Notes: generated from the sequence alone by a model not told the origin. DNA of 50,220 bases from Candidatus Eisenbacteria bacterium (GCA_035577985.1 DATJZY010000113.1:1-50220), one strand, 5' to 3'. Shown: positions 1 through 8,038, numbered from the stretch's first letter. Program-made: numbers and translations.

Positions 1-198
1 GTGGGTGCCGCCGCAGGAGCGATCGGTGGAGATGCGGGCAAGGGCGCTGCAGCCGGGGCGGCGGCCGGAACCGTCGCCGGCGGCATGAGGAAGCGGCAGG
101 CAGGAAGAGAACAGCAGGCAGCCACCAGCCAGGGTCAGGCCGCCTACGGCAGAGCGTTGGCCGCCTGCATGCAGGGGAAGGGCTACAGCGTCCACTGA
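1..198 (+). CDS. Glycine-zipper protein, C-terminal part (edge-truncated)
   Basis: The reading frame is already open at the first base, so the N-terminus probably lies outside the window. The visible 65 residues begin with a Gly/Ala-rich stretch in which small residues recur every four positions, as in glycine-zipper (YMGG-like) outer-membrane or periplasmic proteins. A basic linker and a short tail with one Cys and the ending GKGYSVH follow. Such proteins are usually small lipoproteins or stress-induced envelope proteins. No signal peptide can be seen because the start is missing. Function is unknown; the family call rests on composition and spacing only. Confidence 0.6.
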   Translation: MGAAAGAIGGDAGKGAAAGAAAGTVAGGMRKRQAGREQQAATSQGQAAYGRALAACMQGKGYSVH

Positions 199-213
199 TT
201 GCGAAGGCCCTGG

Positions 214-242
214 TTGACACCCGACCGATCGGTCGGTTACAT
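214..242 (+). promoter_or_regulatory. Promoter of the TetR gene with an embedded operator
   Basis: A perfect -35 TTGACA (214-219) is followed by a 17-bp spacer (220-236) and a weak -10 TTACAT (237-242), 18 nt before the ATG at 261. The spacer is almost entirely filled by a perfect 16-bp palindrome, so a bound dimer would block polymerase. Confidence 0.6.
221..236. promoter_or_regulatory. Palindromic operator, copy 1
   Basis: CCGACCGATCGGTCGG is a perfect 16-bp inverted repeat lying exactly between the -35 and -10 elements of the TetR-family gene that follows. Size, symmetry and position are typical of an autoregulatory TetR operator. Binding by the adjacent regulator is inferred, not shown. 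Confidence 0.65.
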
Positions 243-244
243 GA

Positions 245-256
245 GACCGATCGGAC
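245..256. promoter_or_regulatory. Partial operator, copy 2
   Basis: GACCGATCGGAC repeats the core GACCGATCGG of the upstream palindrome (perfect 8-bp centre CCGATCGG at 247-254) just before the TetR start codon. Centre-to-centre distance from copy 1 is about 22 bp, so two dimers could bind near the same face. Confidence 0.45.
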
Positions 257-260
257 GGGC

Positions 261-917
261 ATGACGAACGCTGCCGCATCCTCCCGGCCTTCGCGCGACA
301 AGATCCTCGACTGCGCCGAGCAGCTCTTCGCGCGTCGCGGCTTCGCCGGCATCGGGCTCTCCGAGGTGGCCGAGCAGGTGGGACTGTCGAAGTCCTCCCT
401 GTTCCACCACTTCTCGAGCAAGGCCCAGCTCTACGCCGCGGTCATGGCGCGCATCATGGACCGCATCGAGACCGAGCTCATGCGCTCGCTCTCGCTCGGC
501 GGCACGCCGGTCGAGCGGCTCGATCGTTGGCTCGACCTCGTCATCGACGTGCTCGCGAAGCACCCGACCTACGCGCGGCTCCTCCTGCGGTCGCTGTTCG
601 AGGACGACGAGCTGACCGGCGAGCTGCCCGAGGAGCAGACCGTCAACGCGACGATTCGTCGCGTCGTCGGCGCGGCGGAACGTCTCTTGAAGGAGGGCAT
701 GGAGAGCGGCGCCTTCCGTCCCGCCAACGCCCCCCACACCGTGCAGACCATCATCGGCGCCACCGTGTATCACTTCGCCTCCGGCGAATTCGGTGAAGAG
801 CTGATCGGGCGGCCCCTCTTCTCGGGGAGCGAGGTGCGCCGTCGCAAGCAGGAGGTCAAGGCGCTCATCCGCCACGGCCTCGTCGTGTCTCCCCTCCATG
901 TCGCGACCCGCAAGTGA
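261..917 (+). CDS. TetR/AcrR family transcriptional regulator
   Basis: A 218-residue protein with an N-terminal helix-turn-helix of the TetR type: a DKILDCAEQLFARRGF helix, then VAEQVGLSKSSLFHHFSSKAQLY, whose recognition helix ends in the usual xxxFxxF/xxxK pattern (residues about 13-60). The remaining 150 residues are the all-helical ligand/dimer domain, not recognisable as to ligand. The gene is preceded by a palindrome inside its promoter and a second half-copy, so autorepression is likely. It ends 10 nt before a diiron oxygenase gene (start 928) and is probably cotranscribed with it, so the ligand may be that enzyme's substrate. The ATG at 261 has no strong Shine-Dalgarno site. Confidence 0.9.
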   Translation: MTNAAASSRPSRDKILDCAEQLFARRGFAGIGLSEVAEQVGLSKSSLFHHFSSKAQLYAAVMARIMDRIETELMRSLSLGGTPVERLDRWLDLVIDVLAKHPTYARLLLRSLFEDDELTGELPEEQTVNATIRRVVGAAERLLKEGMESGAFRPANAPHTVQTIIGATVYHFASGEFGEELIGRPLFSGSEVRRRKQEVKALIRHGLVVSPLHVATRK

Positions 918-927
918 GGATCGAACC

Positions 928-2001
928 ATGAGGACACTGCTACCCGACAACCGCCGTCAGATCGGATCCTTCGAAGTCGTCGACTTCGTCGACGAGCAGC
1001 AGATCCAGCGCCTGCGCACCCAGCTCGACGTCGAGGTACCGCTCGAGCTGCACTGGACGTGGGAGTACGGCAGCGAGGTCGAGGAGCTCCGCTCGCTCTA
1101 CGAGCGCGGCAAGAAGGGCCAGTGGAACGCCGAAGAGGACGTCGACTGGTCGATCCCGTTGCCGCGCGAGGAGTGGTTCATGGTGAAGGAGGGCGGCGCG
1201 CTCATGCCGTCGATCCTCGCCACCATGGAGGCCGACGACGCGACCTGCCGGGCGGCGGCGTGGGACGAGTTCTCACACCTGATCTCGCAGCTCCTGCACG
1301 GCGAGCAGGCGGCGCTCCAGCTCTGCGGCCAGCTCGTGAACACCTGCCCCACCATGGACCAGAAGTGGTACGCCGGCTCGCAGGTGATCGACGAGGTGCG
1401 CCACGTCGAGGTGTTCGCGAAGTTCCTGCAGCGCAAGATGGGTGTCATCCACCCGATCGATCCGACCTTGAAGGTGCTGCTCGACAAGCTCCTCGAGGCG
1501 CCGACGTGGAAGCTGAAGGTGCTCGGCATGCAGACCCTGTTCGAGGGCATGGCGGTCGGGATCATGGACATCGTGAAGCGCGCCAACACGAGCCCCCTCA
1601 TCGAGGACATCATCACCCGCGTCCACCAGGACGAGGCGCGTCACGCCGCCTTCGGAATCCTCTCCATGCGCCGCATCGTGAAGGAGTCGACCGAGGAGGA
1701 ACGCGCCGCGATGGAGGACTTCGCGTTCGAGGTCCTCGAGACCCTCAATGCGAACCAGCAGCTCGACATGCTGCGCCGGTTCGGGCCGAAGTACGGCCTC
1801 GAGCCCGACGCCGTCGTGCAGAGCATGCACTCGCTCGAGCAGTGGGGGTTCCTCAACAGCGAGCCCTTCATGCACACCGTGATGCCGAACCTGATGCGCC
1901 TCGGCCTCATCACCGAGCGCACCGAGGAGAAGTATCGCGCGCGCGGCATCCTGTTCGGCGAGCACTTGGCCCAGCGCGGCGCGCTCCCGATCGTCAACTA
2001 G
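928..2001 (+). CDS. Diiron ferritin-like domain protein (AurF/RNR-like oxygenase)
   Basis: A 357-residue soluble protein carrying two complete diiron half-sites: E126 followed 30 residues later by E156-xx-H159 (DEVRH), and E206 followed 30 residues later by E236-xx-H239 (DEARH). This is the ligand pattern of ferritin-like carboxylate-bridged diiron enzymes such as p-aminobenzoate N-oxygenase AurF, fatty-acid desaturases and R2-like ligand-binding oxidases. The substrate cannot be read from sequence. Start at 928 is chosen because a Shine-Dalgarno AGTGAGGA (913-920) sits 7 nt upstream; an earlier ATG at 898 would overlap the TetR gene. It is cotranscribed with that regulator, which suggests inducible expression. 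A palindrome follows the stop codon. Confidence 0.85.
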   Translation: MRTLLPDNRRQIGSFEVVDFVDEQQIQRLRTQLDVEVPLELHWTWEYGSEVEELRSLYERGKKGQWNAEEDVDWSIPLPREEWFMVKEGGALMPSILATMEADDATCRAAAWDEFSHLISQLLHGEQAALQLCGQLVNTCPTMDQKWYAGSQVIDEVRHVEVFAKFLQRKMGVIHPIDPTLKVLLDKLLEAPTWKLKVLGMQTLFEGMAVGIMDIVKRANTSPLIEDIITRVHQDEARHAAFGILSMRRIVKESTEEERAAMEDFAFEVLETLNANQQLDMLRRFGPKYGLEPDAVVQSMHSLEQWGFLNSEPFMHTVMPNLMRLGLITERTEEKYRARGILFGEHLAQRGALPIVN

Positions 2002-2006
2002 GAAAG

Positions 2007-2033
2007 CCGACCCAAGACTCCGTCTTGGGTCGG
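2007..2033. terminator. Palindrome 1 in a convergent intergenic gap (possible terminator)
   Basis: A perfect 12-bp stem, CCGACCCAAGAC/GTCTTGGGTCGG, with a 3-nt loop (TCC) starts 5 nt after the diiron gene stop. No T-run follows on either strand, so a classical intrinsic terminator is not certain. Confidence 0.45.
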
Positions 2034-2085
2034 AGAGGGTCGAGCGTCGGTGGCACGCGCGTACCCGGACGCCACACTCTCGGCC

Positions 2086-2112
2086 CCGGCCCAAGACGCA
2101 GTCTTGGGCCGG
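2086..2112. terminator. Palindrome 2 in a convergent intergenic gap (possible terminator)
   Basis: A perfect 12-bp stem, CCGGCCCAAGAC/GTCTTGGGCCGG, with a 3-nt loop (GCA) abuts the crotonase stop codon. Its arms differ from palindrome 1 at one position with the compensating change, so pairing is conserved. Each hairpin sits next to one of two convergent genes. Confidence 0.45.
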
Positions 2113-2910
2113 CTATGTGTCCCCGAACGTCGGCGGGCGCTTCTGGAGGAAGGCCGTGATGCCCTCGCGGAAGTCGCTCGTCTGCGCGGCGAGGATCTGG
2201 TTGCGGTCCTCCATCGCGACGGCCGCCTCGAGCGACGGTGCGTCGATCGAGAACTTCAGGCACTCCTTGGTGAGGCGGAGGCCGATCGGCGAGTTCCGCA
2301 GCATGTCCTGCGCCATCGCGCGCGCCGCCGACTCGAGCTCGCCGTCGGGGACGACGCGCGACACGAGCCCTGTCCGCTCGGCGCGGGCGGCGTCGATGAA
2401 GTTGCCGGTGAGCAGCAGCTCGGAGGCGATCGACGCTCCCACCAGGCGCGGCAGGAAGTAGCTGACGCCCACGTCGCAGGCCGATAGGCCGATGCGGATG
2501 AAGGCGGCGTTCATGCGCGCCGACTCGCCCGCGATGCGCACGTCGGCCGCGAGGGCGAGCGCGAAGCCGCCGCCGCACGCGGCACCGTGCACCGCCGCGA
2601 TGATCGGCTGCGGGGCGCGGCGCATGAGCATCGCGAGCTCGCTGACGGCGCGCTGGGCTCGCAGGCCGCCCTGCACGGAGCCGCCGGCGCCCTCCCCTCC
2701 CGTGTTCTCCTTCAGGTCCAGGCCGGCGCAGAACGCGCGACCGGCGCCGCGCAGCACCAGCACGCGCGCCTCGCGGTCGTCGTGCAGCTTCCAGAAGAAG
2801 TCGCCGAGCTCGCGGATGAGGGTCGTGCTCATCGCGTTCAGCGAGTTCGGGCGATCGAGCGTCAGCCAGGTGAGGTGGTCTTCGCGATCGACGCGCAGGG
2901 TCTCGTACAT
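2113..2910 (-). CDS. Enoyl-CoA hydratase/isomerase family protein (crotonase)
   Basis: A 265-residue crotonase-fold protein. The first oxyanion-hole segment reads GAGRAFCAGLDLKE, the second HGAACGGGFALALAADVRIA, and the following VSYFLPRLVG segment is typical of enoyl-CoA hydratases that act on fatty or aromatic acyl-CoA thioesters. Exact substrate unknown. The ATG at 2910 has a strong Shine-Dalgarno (GGAGGT) directly upstream. The rhomboid gene ends only 4 nt upstream, so the two are probably one transcript, although their functions are not obviously linked. A second crotonase with different active-site context lies at 20500-21288. Confidence 0.9.
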   Translation of the reverse strand: MYETLRVDREDHLTWLTLDRPNSLNAMSTTLIRELGDFFWKLHDDREARVLVLRGAGRAFCAGLDLKENTGGEGAGGSVQGGLRAQRAVSELAMLMRRAPQPIIAAVHGAACGGGFALALAADVRIAGESARMNAAFIRIGLSACDVGVSYFLPRLVGASIASELLLTGNFIDAARAERTGLVSRVVPDGELESAARAMAQDMLRNSPIGLRLTKECLKFSIDAPSLEAAVAMEDRNQILAAQTSDFREGITAFLQKRPPTFGDT

Positions 2911-2914
2911 GTCC

Positions 2915-3787
2915 CTACCTCCGAGGAATCGTGCCGAGGGCGAGCAGCCACGCGCCGGCGACCGTCGCCAGCGCCGCGCCGCCGAGCCATTGCTGTACGC
3001 GGCGGCCCGGCGGATCGCCCTGCATCACCGCAACCGCGAGACCGAGACCAATCCCGATCTGGAACCCGAAGAAGTGGGCCGCGAGGTCGGCGTGCTCGCC
3101 CGTGCCGAGAAGCCCGAGCAGCGCCAGCCCGGCGGCGAACGGCACCCACGGACGCCTTCCCGCGCCGCCCGACCGCATGATCGCGAGCCCGGCGAGGATG
3201 CCGACGGCGCCGAACACCGCCGTCGACGCCCCGACGCTCGTGTGCGTGCCGGTCCGCAGATACGCGTTGAGCAGATTGCCACCCGCGCCGGCGACGAGGA
3301 TCAGCATGCCGCCCAGACCGGGCCCGAGCAGCCGGCACACGGCGGTCGCCAGCAGCGCCATCGCAACCACGTTGCCGAGCAGATGCGTCGGATCGGCGTG
3401 GAGCGTGAGCGCGGTCACCGTGCGCCACACCTGACCCGAGACGATCGCGCCCGCGTTCGCCTCACCGGCAAGGAACGCCGGGCTCGCGCCGATCCGGTAG
3501 CCCGTGAAGGGACGGAACGCGAGCAGCAGCGCCGCGATGAAAAAGCCGGCGCGCGTGGGGCCGTACTCGAACGTGTCGGGAATCGGTGGCGGCGGCGCGT
3601 CGGACTCGTACGCCGCGAGCGCGTCGGCGGCGCGTGTCGCGTCCCGCACCGAGACGACGAGCGCCCAGCCCTCCGCGCGCGGGTCGACGCGGCACGACAC
3701 ACCGGCTGCGGAGAGCACGACGGCCCAGTCGTGCGCCTGGCCTTCGTTCGGCGTCATGCGCGCCGTCAGCTCTTCGCCGTCCGCCAT
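2915..3787 (-). CDS. Rhomboid family intramembrane serine protease
   Basis: A 290-residue protein. Residues 1-62 form a small soluble domain; rhomboid membrane helices follow from about residue 80. Family landmarks are present: WR at 121-122, HLLGN ending at N139, the nucleophile motif GAS with S188, and the catalytic H238 (AAHFFG). These residues form the Ser-His dyad that cleaves substrates within the membrane. The start at 3787 (MADGEELT) is the first Met giving the conserved soluble domain; the open frame upstream overlaps a decayed gene. The preceding remnant ends 11 nt upstream and the crotonase starts 4 nt downstream. Substrate unknown. Confidence 0.88.
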   Translation of the reverse strand: MADGEELTARMTPNEGQAHDWAVVLSAAGVSCRVDPRAEGWALVVSVRDATRAADALAAYESDAPPPPIPDTFEYGPTRAGFFIAALLLAFRPFTGYRIGASPAFLAGEANAGAIVSGQVWRTVTALTLHADPTHLLGNVVAMALLATAVCRLLGPGLGGMLILVAGAGGNLLNAYLRTGTHTSVGASTAVFGAVGILAGLAIMRSGGAGRRPWVPFAAGLALLGLLGTGEHADLAAHFFGFQIGIGLGLAVAVMQGDPPGRRVQQWLGGAALATVAGAWLLALGTIPRR

Positions 3788-3798
3788 CCGCACACAAC

Positions 3799-5110
3799 CT
3801 ATCTCCGCTCGGAGTCGGGCGCGACCGAAAGCACCAGGACCGACGGCGTGTGGGCGACGAGACGGAGGCCGCTTCGCTCCGGATGGGCGGCGGCCAGGAC
3901 CCACGCCTGCAGCATGCGCGGCCGGAGCTCGTCGAGGCGAACTACCACGGTCGACAGCCCGGTGGTGTTCCGCAGCGTGGCGAGCGCCGCCGGACCTGGC
4001 AGCTGCGTGGCGACCGCCATGCGTTCGGGAAAGCCGGCGGGCCAGTAGCCGCTGTAGCCGTTGAGGATCGGCCTGCCGTGCTGGATCGCGCGGTACGTGG
4101 CTCTCGCGTGCAGGCCCGCGGACGCCGCGCCGCGCGGAGGCCAGGCCGGCACGTCGATCGTGGGTCCGGCTCCGCGCAGCGCCTCGATGACCTCCGGGAC
4201 CTCGACCGGCGCCTCGAAGAGCGGAAAGGTCGCCGGGATGGGTGGATTGCCCCGCATGTACGGGATCCCCCGCGCATTCACGTAGCCGTCGTAGCACGCG
4301 AGTCCCGCCAGGAGCGCGAGAACGAGCCCCACCCCGGCAGCGGGCAGCGCCGGTGCCCATCGTCGGACGAGACGCTCGCAGGCAGCGAACGCGAGGCCCA
4401 CCAGCAGCGCCAGCCCGACGAGCGCCGACACGCCGATCCGCTCGGGCACGCGAAGCGCCTCGTAGATCGGAGTCCAGCGGGCCACGAGCGCCTGCGGAAG
4501 CTCGAGAACGTGCCCGTGGACGAGCACGCGCGGCGGCAGAGCGACGACGACGCCCGCGACGACCCAGGCGAGCACGACCGCCCATACCCGCCCCAGGCCC
4601 TCGCCCGGACCAACACGCCATGCGGCCAGCCCGCCGATCGCGATCAGGGCGAACGCGGCGAGCGGCACGCTGGTCGGTGCCGTCCAGAGGAGCCAGCCCC
4701 AGGGAAGGAGCAGCGGCACCGGCTCGGGGAACGCCCACAACGTCTGCTCGGCGAGGCGAGGGTTCTCGGCACGGACGACCAGGTGTCCCAGAAGAGCAGC
4801 AGCACGAACGGGAGCGCGAGCGCCACGGCGGCGAGCGTGCGACGTCCGTGCGCGCGTGTGGACGAGCCCAGGAGCTCGCCACCGCCCAACAGGACGAGCG
4901 ACCCGAGCAACCCGGCTGCGACGTAGACCCCGGACGCCGACTGGATGGCGACGAGCCCCGCGAGCAGCGCCACGGCGCGTCCGCTCAGCACGGGACGCGT
5001 GACCAGCCAGAGCACGAGCGGGAAGTACGGCAGCACGGCGTAGTTCGGCGCGCAGGGCGCGGCCCGCAGCACCCACCGCGTGGTGACGAAGGCGAGGCCG
5101 GCTCCCGGAC
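3799..5110 (-). pseudogene. Broken multi-pass membrane protein (YfhO/GT-C-like), N-terminus missing and frameshifted
   Basis: Membrane-type sequence runs through two reading frames. From about 5105 down to 4785 one frame gives hydrophobic helices (for example NYAVLPYFPLVLWLV and LPFVLLLFWDTW). Around 4770-4790 it moves to another frame that continues with VVRAENPRLAEQTLWAFPEP and further helices to a stop at 3799. Joined, the product looks like the C-terminal two thirds of a YfhO or GT-C glycosyltransferase-like integral membrane protein ending in a soluble tail. No start codon or N-terminal helices can be found; beyond 5110 the sequence belongs to another fragment on the opposite strand. A sequencing or assembly error could explain the frameshift but not the lost N-terminus. 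Confidence 0.6.
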
Positions 5111-5411
5111 ACGTATCCCGCCTGCCGCCTCGATACGCTGCTCGAAGGATGGGCGAGACCTCCGTCGACGGGATCACGTGGACGCCCGCCGCCGGCGAGA
5201 CGCTCGTCGAGCCGCCACTGCGGAGCGCCGCGAGGGATTCGGAGGATCTCTGGTCGACCTCGTGATTCCGGCCGAGTCGCGGCAGCACTTCCGCTTCGTG
5301 CGACCTGCCGTCGGGACGGGGATCATGGCGATCGGGTGGTGGCCGCACTGGGGCGTCCACGAGATCGAGCTGTACGAGACCGCTGCGGGCGCCGGGCCGA
5401 CGCCCGGGTGA
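5110..5411 (+). pseudogene. C-terminal discoidin (F5/8 type C)-like remnant, frameshifted
   Basis: On the plus strand one frame reads DGITWTPAAGETLVEPPLRSA; after a shift near 5240-5252 another frame continues LVDLVIPAESRQHFRFVRPA and WWPHWGVHEIELYE before a stop at 5409-5411. The order (DGxTW, then RxxR-like core, then WSIHEL/Y-like end) is that of the last strands of F5/8 type C domains, which cap some membrane glycosyltransferase-like proteins. The rest of the gene is absent. The fragment is head-to-head with another N-terminally truncated membrane gene, so the junction near 5105-5110 looks like a rearrangement scar. Family assignment is by eye. Confidence 0.4.
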
Positions 5412-5412
5412 G

Positions 5413-6708
5413 TCACGCGCTGGCGCGCGTCCCTTCCGTCGTGCCGTGCTCGGCCAGGTACTGGCTGTAGAGCCAGGCGAGGAAGCGCTCGACGCCGTGC
5501 ACGACGAACGTGGTGCGCAGCGACGGGAAGAGCTCGAATGCGTGCTGCGCACCGGGGATCTCCGCGTACACCACCGGCGCGCGCAGCGCCCCGCGCAGCG
5601 TCTCGGTGAACCGCCGCGCCTCGGCGACCGGCACGAGCGTGTCGCGATCGCCGTGGATGACGAAGAACGGGGGCGCGCCCTCGTGCACGCGGCTCATCGG
5701 CGACGCCTTCTCGTACGCGTCGCGCGCGTGGGCGAGCTTCGCCTTCATGACGTAGCGCGCGAGAAGCTTCCCCAGCCCGGGATTGCGGTAGTGCCCGTGA
5801 CGATCGGTGAAATCGTACACGCCGTAGAACGCGACGCAGCCGCGGACGCTGGTGTCGATCGCCTCGAAGCCCGGCTGGTACTCCGGATCGTTCGCGGTGA
5901 GCGCCACGAGCGAGGACAGGTGCCCGCCTGCCGAGCCGCCGGTGACGACGAGGAAGTCCGGGTTGGCGCCGTACTCGGCGCCGTGCTCGCGGATCCAGCG
6001 GATCGCGTGCTTCACGTCGACCAGCGGCTCGGGGAAGGTCGCACGCGGCGACAGACGGTAGTCGACGCTGACGCACACCCAGCCGCGCGCCGCGAGGTGG
6101 AGCATCAGCGGAACGCCCTGCTCGTTCTTGCTGCCGACCATCCATCCGCCGCCGTGGACCTGGAGCAGCGTCGGACACCCGCTCGGACGGTCGCGATGTC
6201 GATAGACGTCGAGGTGGAGGCCGAGGTTCCCCACGCGGTGATACTCGACGTCGCGGATGCGCTCGACCGACGCATGGCGCATCGGGAACGGCAGCGCGAT
6301 CTGCCACCAGTCGACGGCGGGCGCGAACTGCTCGCGCACGGCGGGGAGGATCCGCTCCACGTAGTCGCCGCCGAGCGCGGTCGTGAGCGCGGTCTCGACG
6401 ACGCCCTCTGCGGCGCGCGCCTTCACGTAGCAGCGCGCGAGGCCGATCCACGACACGAGCGTCAGCCCCAGGGCCACCCAGCCGGGCCATGCGGTGAGCG
6501 CGCCCGCCCACACGAACACGAGCGTCATCGCCGCCTGCCAGGCGATGTGGTGGAACGCGAGCTCGGTCGTGAGCCACCCCGCGAAGAACGATCCGAGCGC
6601 CATCGGCGCCGGCCAGTTGATGGGGCGATACGCGTTGAACGTGAACCAGGCGCCGACCACGGCCGCGACGAGGAACAGCCAGGGCGCCCAGGCCTGGAGC
6701 AGCAGCAT
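5413..6708 (-). CDS. Membrane-anchored alpha/beta hydrolase, HSL/BD-FAE esterase type
   Basis: A 431-residue protein. The first 95 residues hold three or four hydrophobic helices (for example WLFLVAAVVGAWFTF). A cytoplasmic or periplasmic alpha/beta-hydrolase domain follows with the oxyanion motif HGGGW at 185-189, the nucleophile elbow GGSAGG with S259, D356 (HGDRDTLVP) and H389 (GAQHAFE). The HGGG motif places it with hormone-sensitive-lipase-type carboxylesterases, including mycobacterial Lip proteins with membrane helices. Start at 6708 gives the hydrophobic N-terminus directly; a -35/-10-like pair ends 7 nt upstream. It is divergent from the small exported protein at 6784. Substrate unknown, likely an ester. 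Confidence 0.85.
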   Translation of the reverse strand: MLLLQAWAPWLFLVAAVVGAWFTFNAYRPINWPAPMALGSFFAGWLTTELAFHHIAWQAAMTLVFVWAGALTAWPGWVALGLTLVSWIGLARCYVKARAAEGVVETALTTALGGDYVERILPAVREQFAPAVDWWQIALPFPMRHASVERIRDVEYHRVGNLGLHLDVYRHRDRPSGCPTLLQVHGGGWMVGSKNEQGVPLMLHLAARGWVCVSVDYRLSPRATFPEPLVDVKHAIRWIREHGAEYGANPDFLVVTGGSAGGHLSSLVALTANDPEYQPGFEAIDTSVRGCVAFYGVYDFTDRHGHYRNPGLGKLLARYVMKAKLAHARDAYEKASPMSRVHEGAPPFFVIHGDRDTLVPVAEARRFTETLRGALRAPVVYAEIPGAQHAFELFPSLRTTFVVHGVERFLAWLYSQYLAEHGTTEGTRASA

Positions 6709-6715
6709 CGGGTAG

Positions 6716-6746
6716 TCGATACGCCATCCGGTACGGCCCCGGTCAA
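6716..6746 (-). promoter_or_regulatory. Candidate leaderless promoter of the esterase gene
   Basis: On the minus strand TTGACC (6741-6746), a 19-bp spacer, then TATCGA (6716-6721), 7 nt before the ATG at 6708. The spacer is longer than ideal, so this is a weak call that gains support from the same arrangement at other genes. Confidence 0.35.
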
Positions 6747-6783
6747 GCGGCGGCTCGTTTGCCGGCCACCCCGCGCACCTGCC

Positions 6784-7224
6784 ATGAAGCCGCACATGCG
6801 AACCGCACTCGTCGCGACGGCGATCGTGACCGCCCTGCTCGTCGGCCACCCCGTCCGCGCCGCCGACTGGACGCCCCAGGCGTGGACGAACGAATCCACG
6901 GTCGAGCTTCGCACCACGGACCCGGGCCAGGAGCCGCACTGGTTCCCCGTGTGGCTCGTCGTGATCGACGGCCAGCTCTACGTGCGTCTCGGATCGCGCG
7001 CCGCGGGCCGCTTCGATCGCAACGTCAGCAAGCCCGTGATCGGCGTTCGCATCGCCGGCAAGACGTTCGAGCAGGTCCGCGGCGTCCAGGCGCCCGACAT
7101 GGTGGAGAAGGTGGCCGCCGCGATGGGGCAGAAGTACTGGAGCGACCTCTTCGTCGCGTACATGAGCCACCCGTACACGCTCCGCCTCGAGCCGGTCCCG
7201 GGCGCGAGCGGCGACGGGTTGTAA
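6784..7224 (+). CDS. Exported protein of unknown function (possible split-barrel fold)
   Basis: A 146-residue protein with a short basic start, a hydrophobic core (TALVATAIVTALLVG) and a signal-peptidase-like site after PVRA. The mature part (ADWTPQAWTNESTVELRTTD) alternates strands and contains WLVVIDGQLYVRLGSRAAGRFDRN, reminiscent of the substrate-strand region of pyridoxamine-phosphate-oxidase or nitroreductase-like split barrels, but no cofactor motif is clear. The start may be the second Met at 6796 (MRTALVA), which better fits signal-peptide length. It is divergent from the esterase and convergent with bcp, with 4 nt between stops. Function unknown. Confidence 0.65.
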   Translation: MKPHMRTALVATAIVTALLVGHPVRAADWTPQAWTNESTVELRTTDPGQEPHWFPVWLVVIDGQLYVRLGSRAAGRFDRNVSKPVIGVRIAGKTFEQVRGVQAPDMVEKVAAAMGQKYWSDLFVAYMSHPYTLRLEPVPGASGDGL

Positions 7225-7228
7225 CAGG

Positions 7229-7699
7229 CTAGAGCTCGCCCTTCAGCTGCTCCAGCACCTGGCTCGGGTGGTCTTCGGCCTTGGCCACCCTTCTCCAGTG
7301 CCTGCGCACCTTGCCGTCGGGACCGATCCAGACGGTGGAGCGGATGACCCCGATCACCTTCTTGCCGTACATAGTCTTCTCGCCGTACGCGCCGTAGCTC
7401 GCCATCATCTTCCTGTCGGGATCGGACAGGAGCGGGAACGGCAGCTTGTACTTGGCGCGGAACTTCTGGTGGGACGCCGCACCGTCGCCCGAAACGCCGA
7501 CCACCGCGACGCCGAGCTTCTGGAGCGTCTTCCAGTCGTCGCGGAAGCCGCACGCCTCCTTCGTGCACCCGGGCGTGTCGTCCTTCGGATAAAAGTAGAG
7601 GACGAGATGCTTCCCGGCGAAGTCGCCGAGCGAGACTTTCTTCCCGTCCTGATCGGGTAGCGAAAACGCGGGGGCCTTCTTGCCTTCTTCGATCGCCAT
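7229..7699 (-). CDS. bcp: Thioredoxin-dependent peroxiredoxin, BCP/PrxQ type
   Basis: A 156-residue soluble enzyme that reduces hydrogen and organic peroxides using thioredoxin. The peroxidatic Cys motif reads DDTPGCTKEAC: C45 is the peroxidatic cysteine and C50 the resolving cysteine, the C-x4-C spacing of atypical two-Cys PrxQ/BCP proteins. Length and the start MAIEEGKKAPAFSLPDQDG match the family. The ATG at 7699 is preferred; an in-frame ATG at 7717 would add six residues. It stands alone, convergent with the small exported protein. No regulator site is evident. Confidence 0.92.
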   Translation of the reverse strand: MAIEEGKKAPAFSLPDQDGKKVSLGDFAGKHLVLYFYPKDDTPGCTKEACGFRDDWKTLQKLGVAVVGVSGDGAASHQKFRAKYKLPFPLLSDPDRKMMASYGAYGEKTMYGKKVIGVIRSTVWIGPDGKVRRHWRRVAKAEDHPSQVLEQLKGEL

Positions 7700-7795
7700 G
7701 GCGAGTGCTGATTCCACTCGCGCAGGACTCCGTCAAGGCGATGTGCCCGGCGAGCGCGACCTCGAACGTGCGCCGCCAGCCGATATCCTCGAATC

Positions 7796-8005
7796 GTGGC
7801 CATGGCGGCAGCGAGACCCCATCGACTCGCGGTCTCCTCCGCGGCCGGCGCGGCCGGCGGGGGACTCTCGGGTTGGATCGTCGGCGTCTCCGGCGGCGCC
7901 GGTCCGCTCGCCCTCGCGCTCGTCCTCGTGGGGACGGCGCTCGGCGCGTTGCTCGGCGCGCTGACGCCGCTCCTGTGGCGCTGGATCGACACGCACCCGC
8001 GTTGA
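7796..8005 (+). CDS. Small two-helix membrane protein
   Basis: A 69-residue frame from GTG at 7796 (ATG at 7802 is also possible). It encodes two hydrophobic Gly/Ala-rich segments, AGAAGGGLSGWIVGVSGG and PLALALVLVGTALGALLGALTPLLW, around a short turn, with a basic N-terminus and a WRWIDTHPR tail. It has no recognisable family. It lies just upstream of an ABC exporter operon, and its stop codon is embedded in the predicted -35 element of that operon. Real coding status is probable but not certain because of the short length and high GC. Confidence 0.5.
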   Translation: MAMAAARPHRLAVSSAAGAAGGGLSGWIVGVSGGAGPLALALVLVGTALGALLGALTPLLWRWIDTHPR

Positions 8006-8030
8006 CAGGTCGGCGGTCGCCGGTCATCGA
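8002..8030 (+). promoter_or_regulatory. Candidate promoter of the ABC exporter operon
   Basis: TTGACA (8002-8007), a 17-bp spacer and CATCGA (8025-8030). The latter ends 8 nt before the ATG at 8039, which favours that start over the ATG at 8030 lying inside the -10-like element. The -10 match is weak. Confidence 0.4.
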
Positions 8031-8038
8031 TGGGCGAG

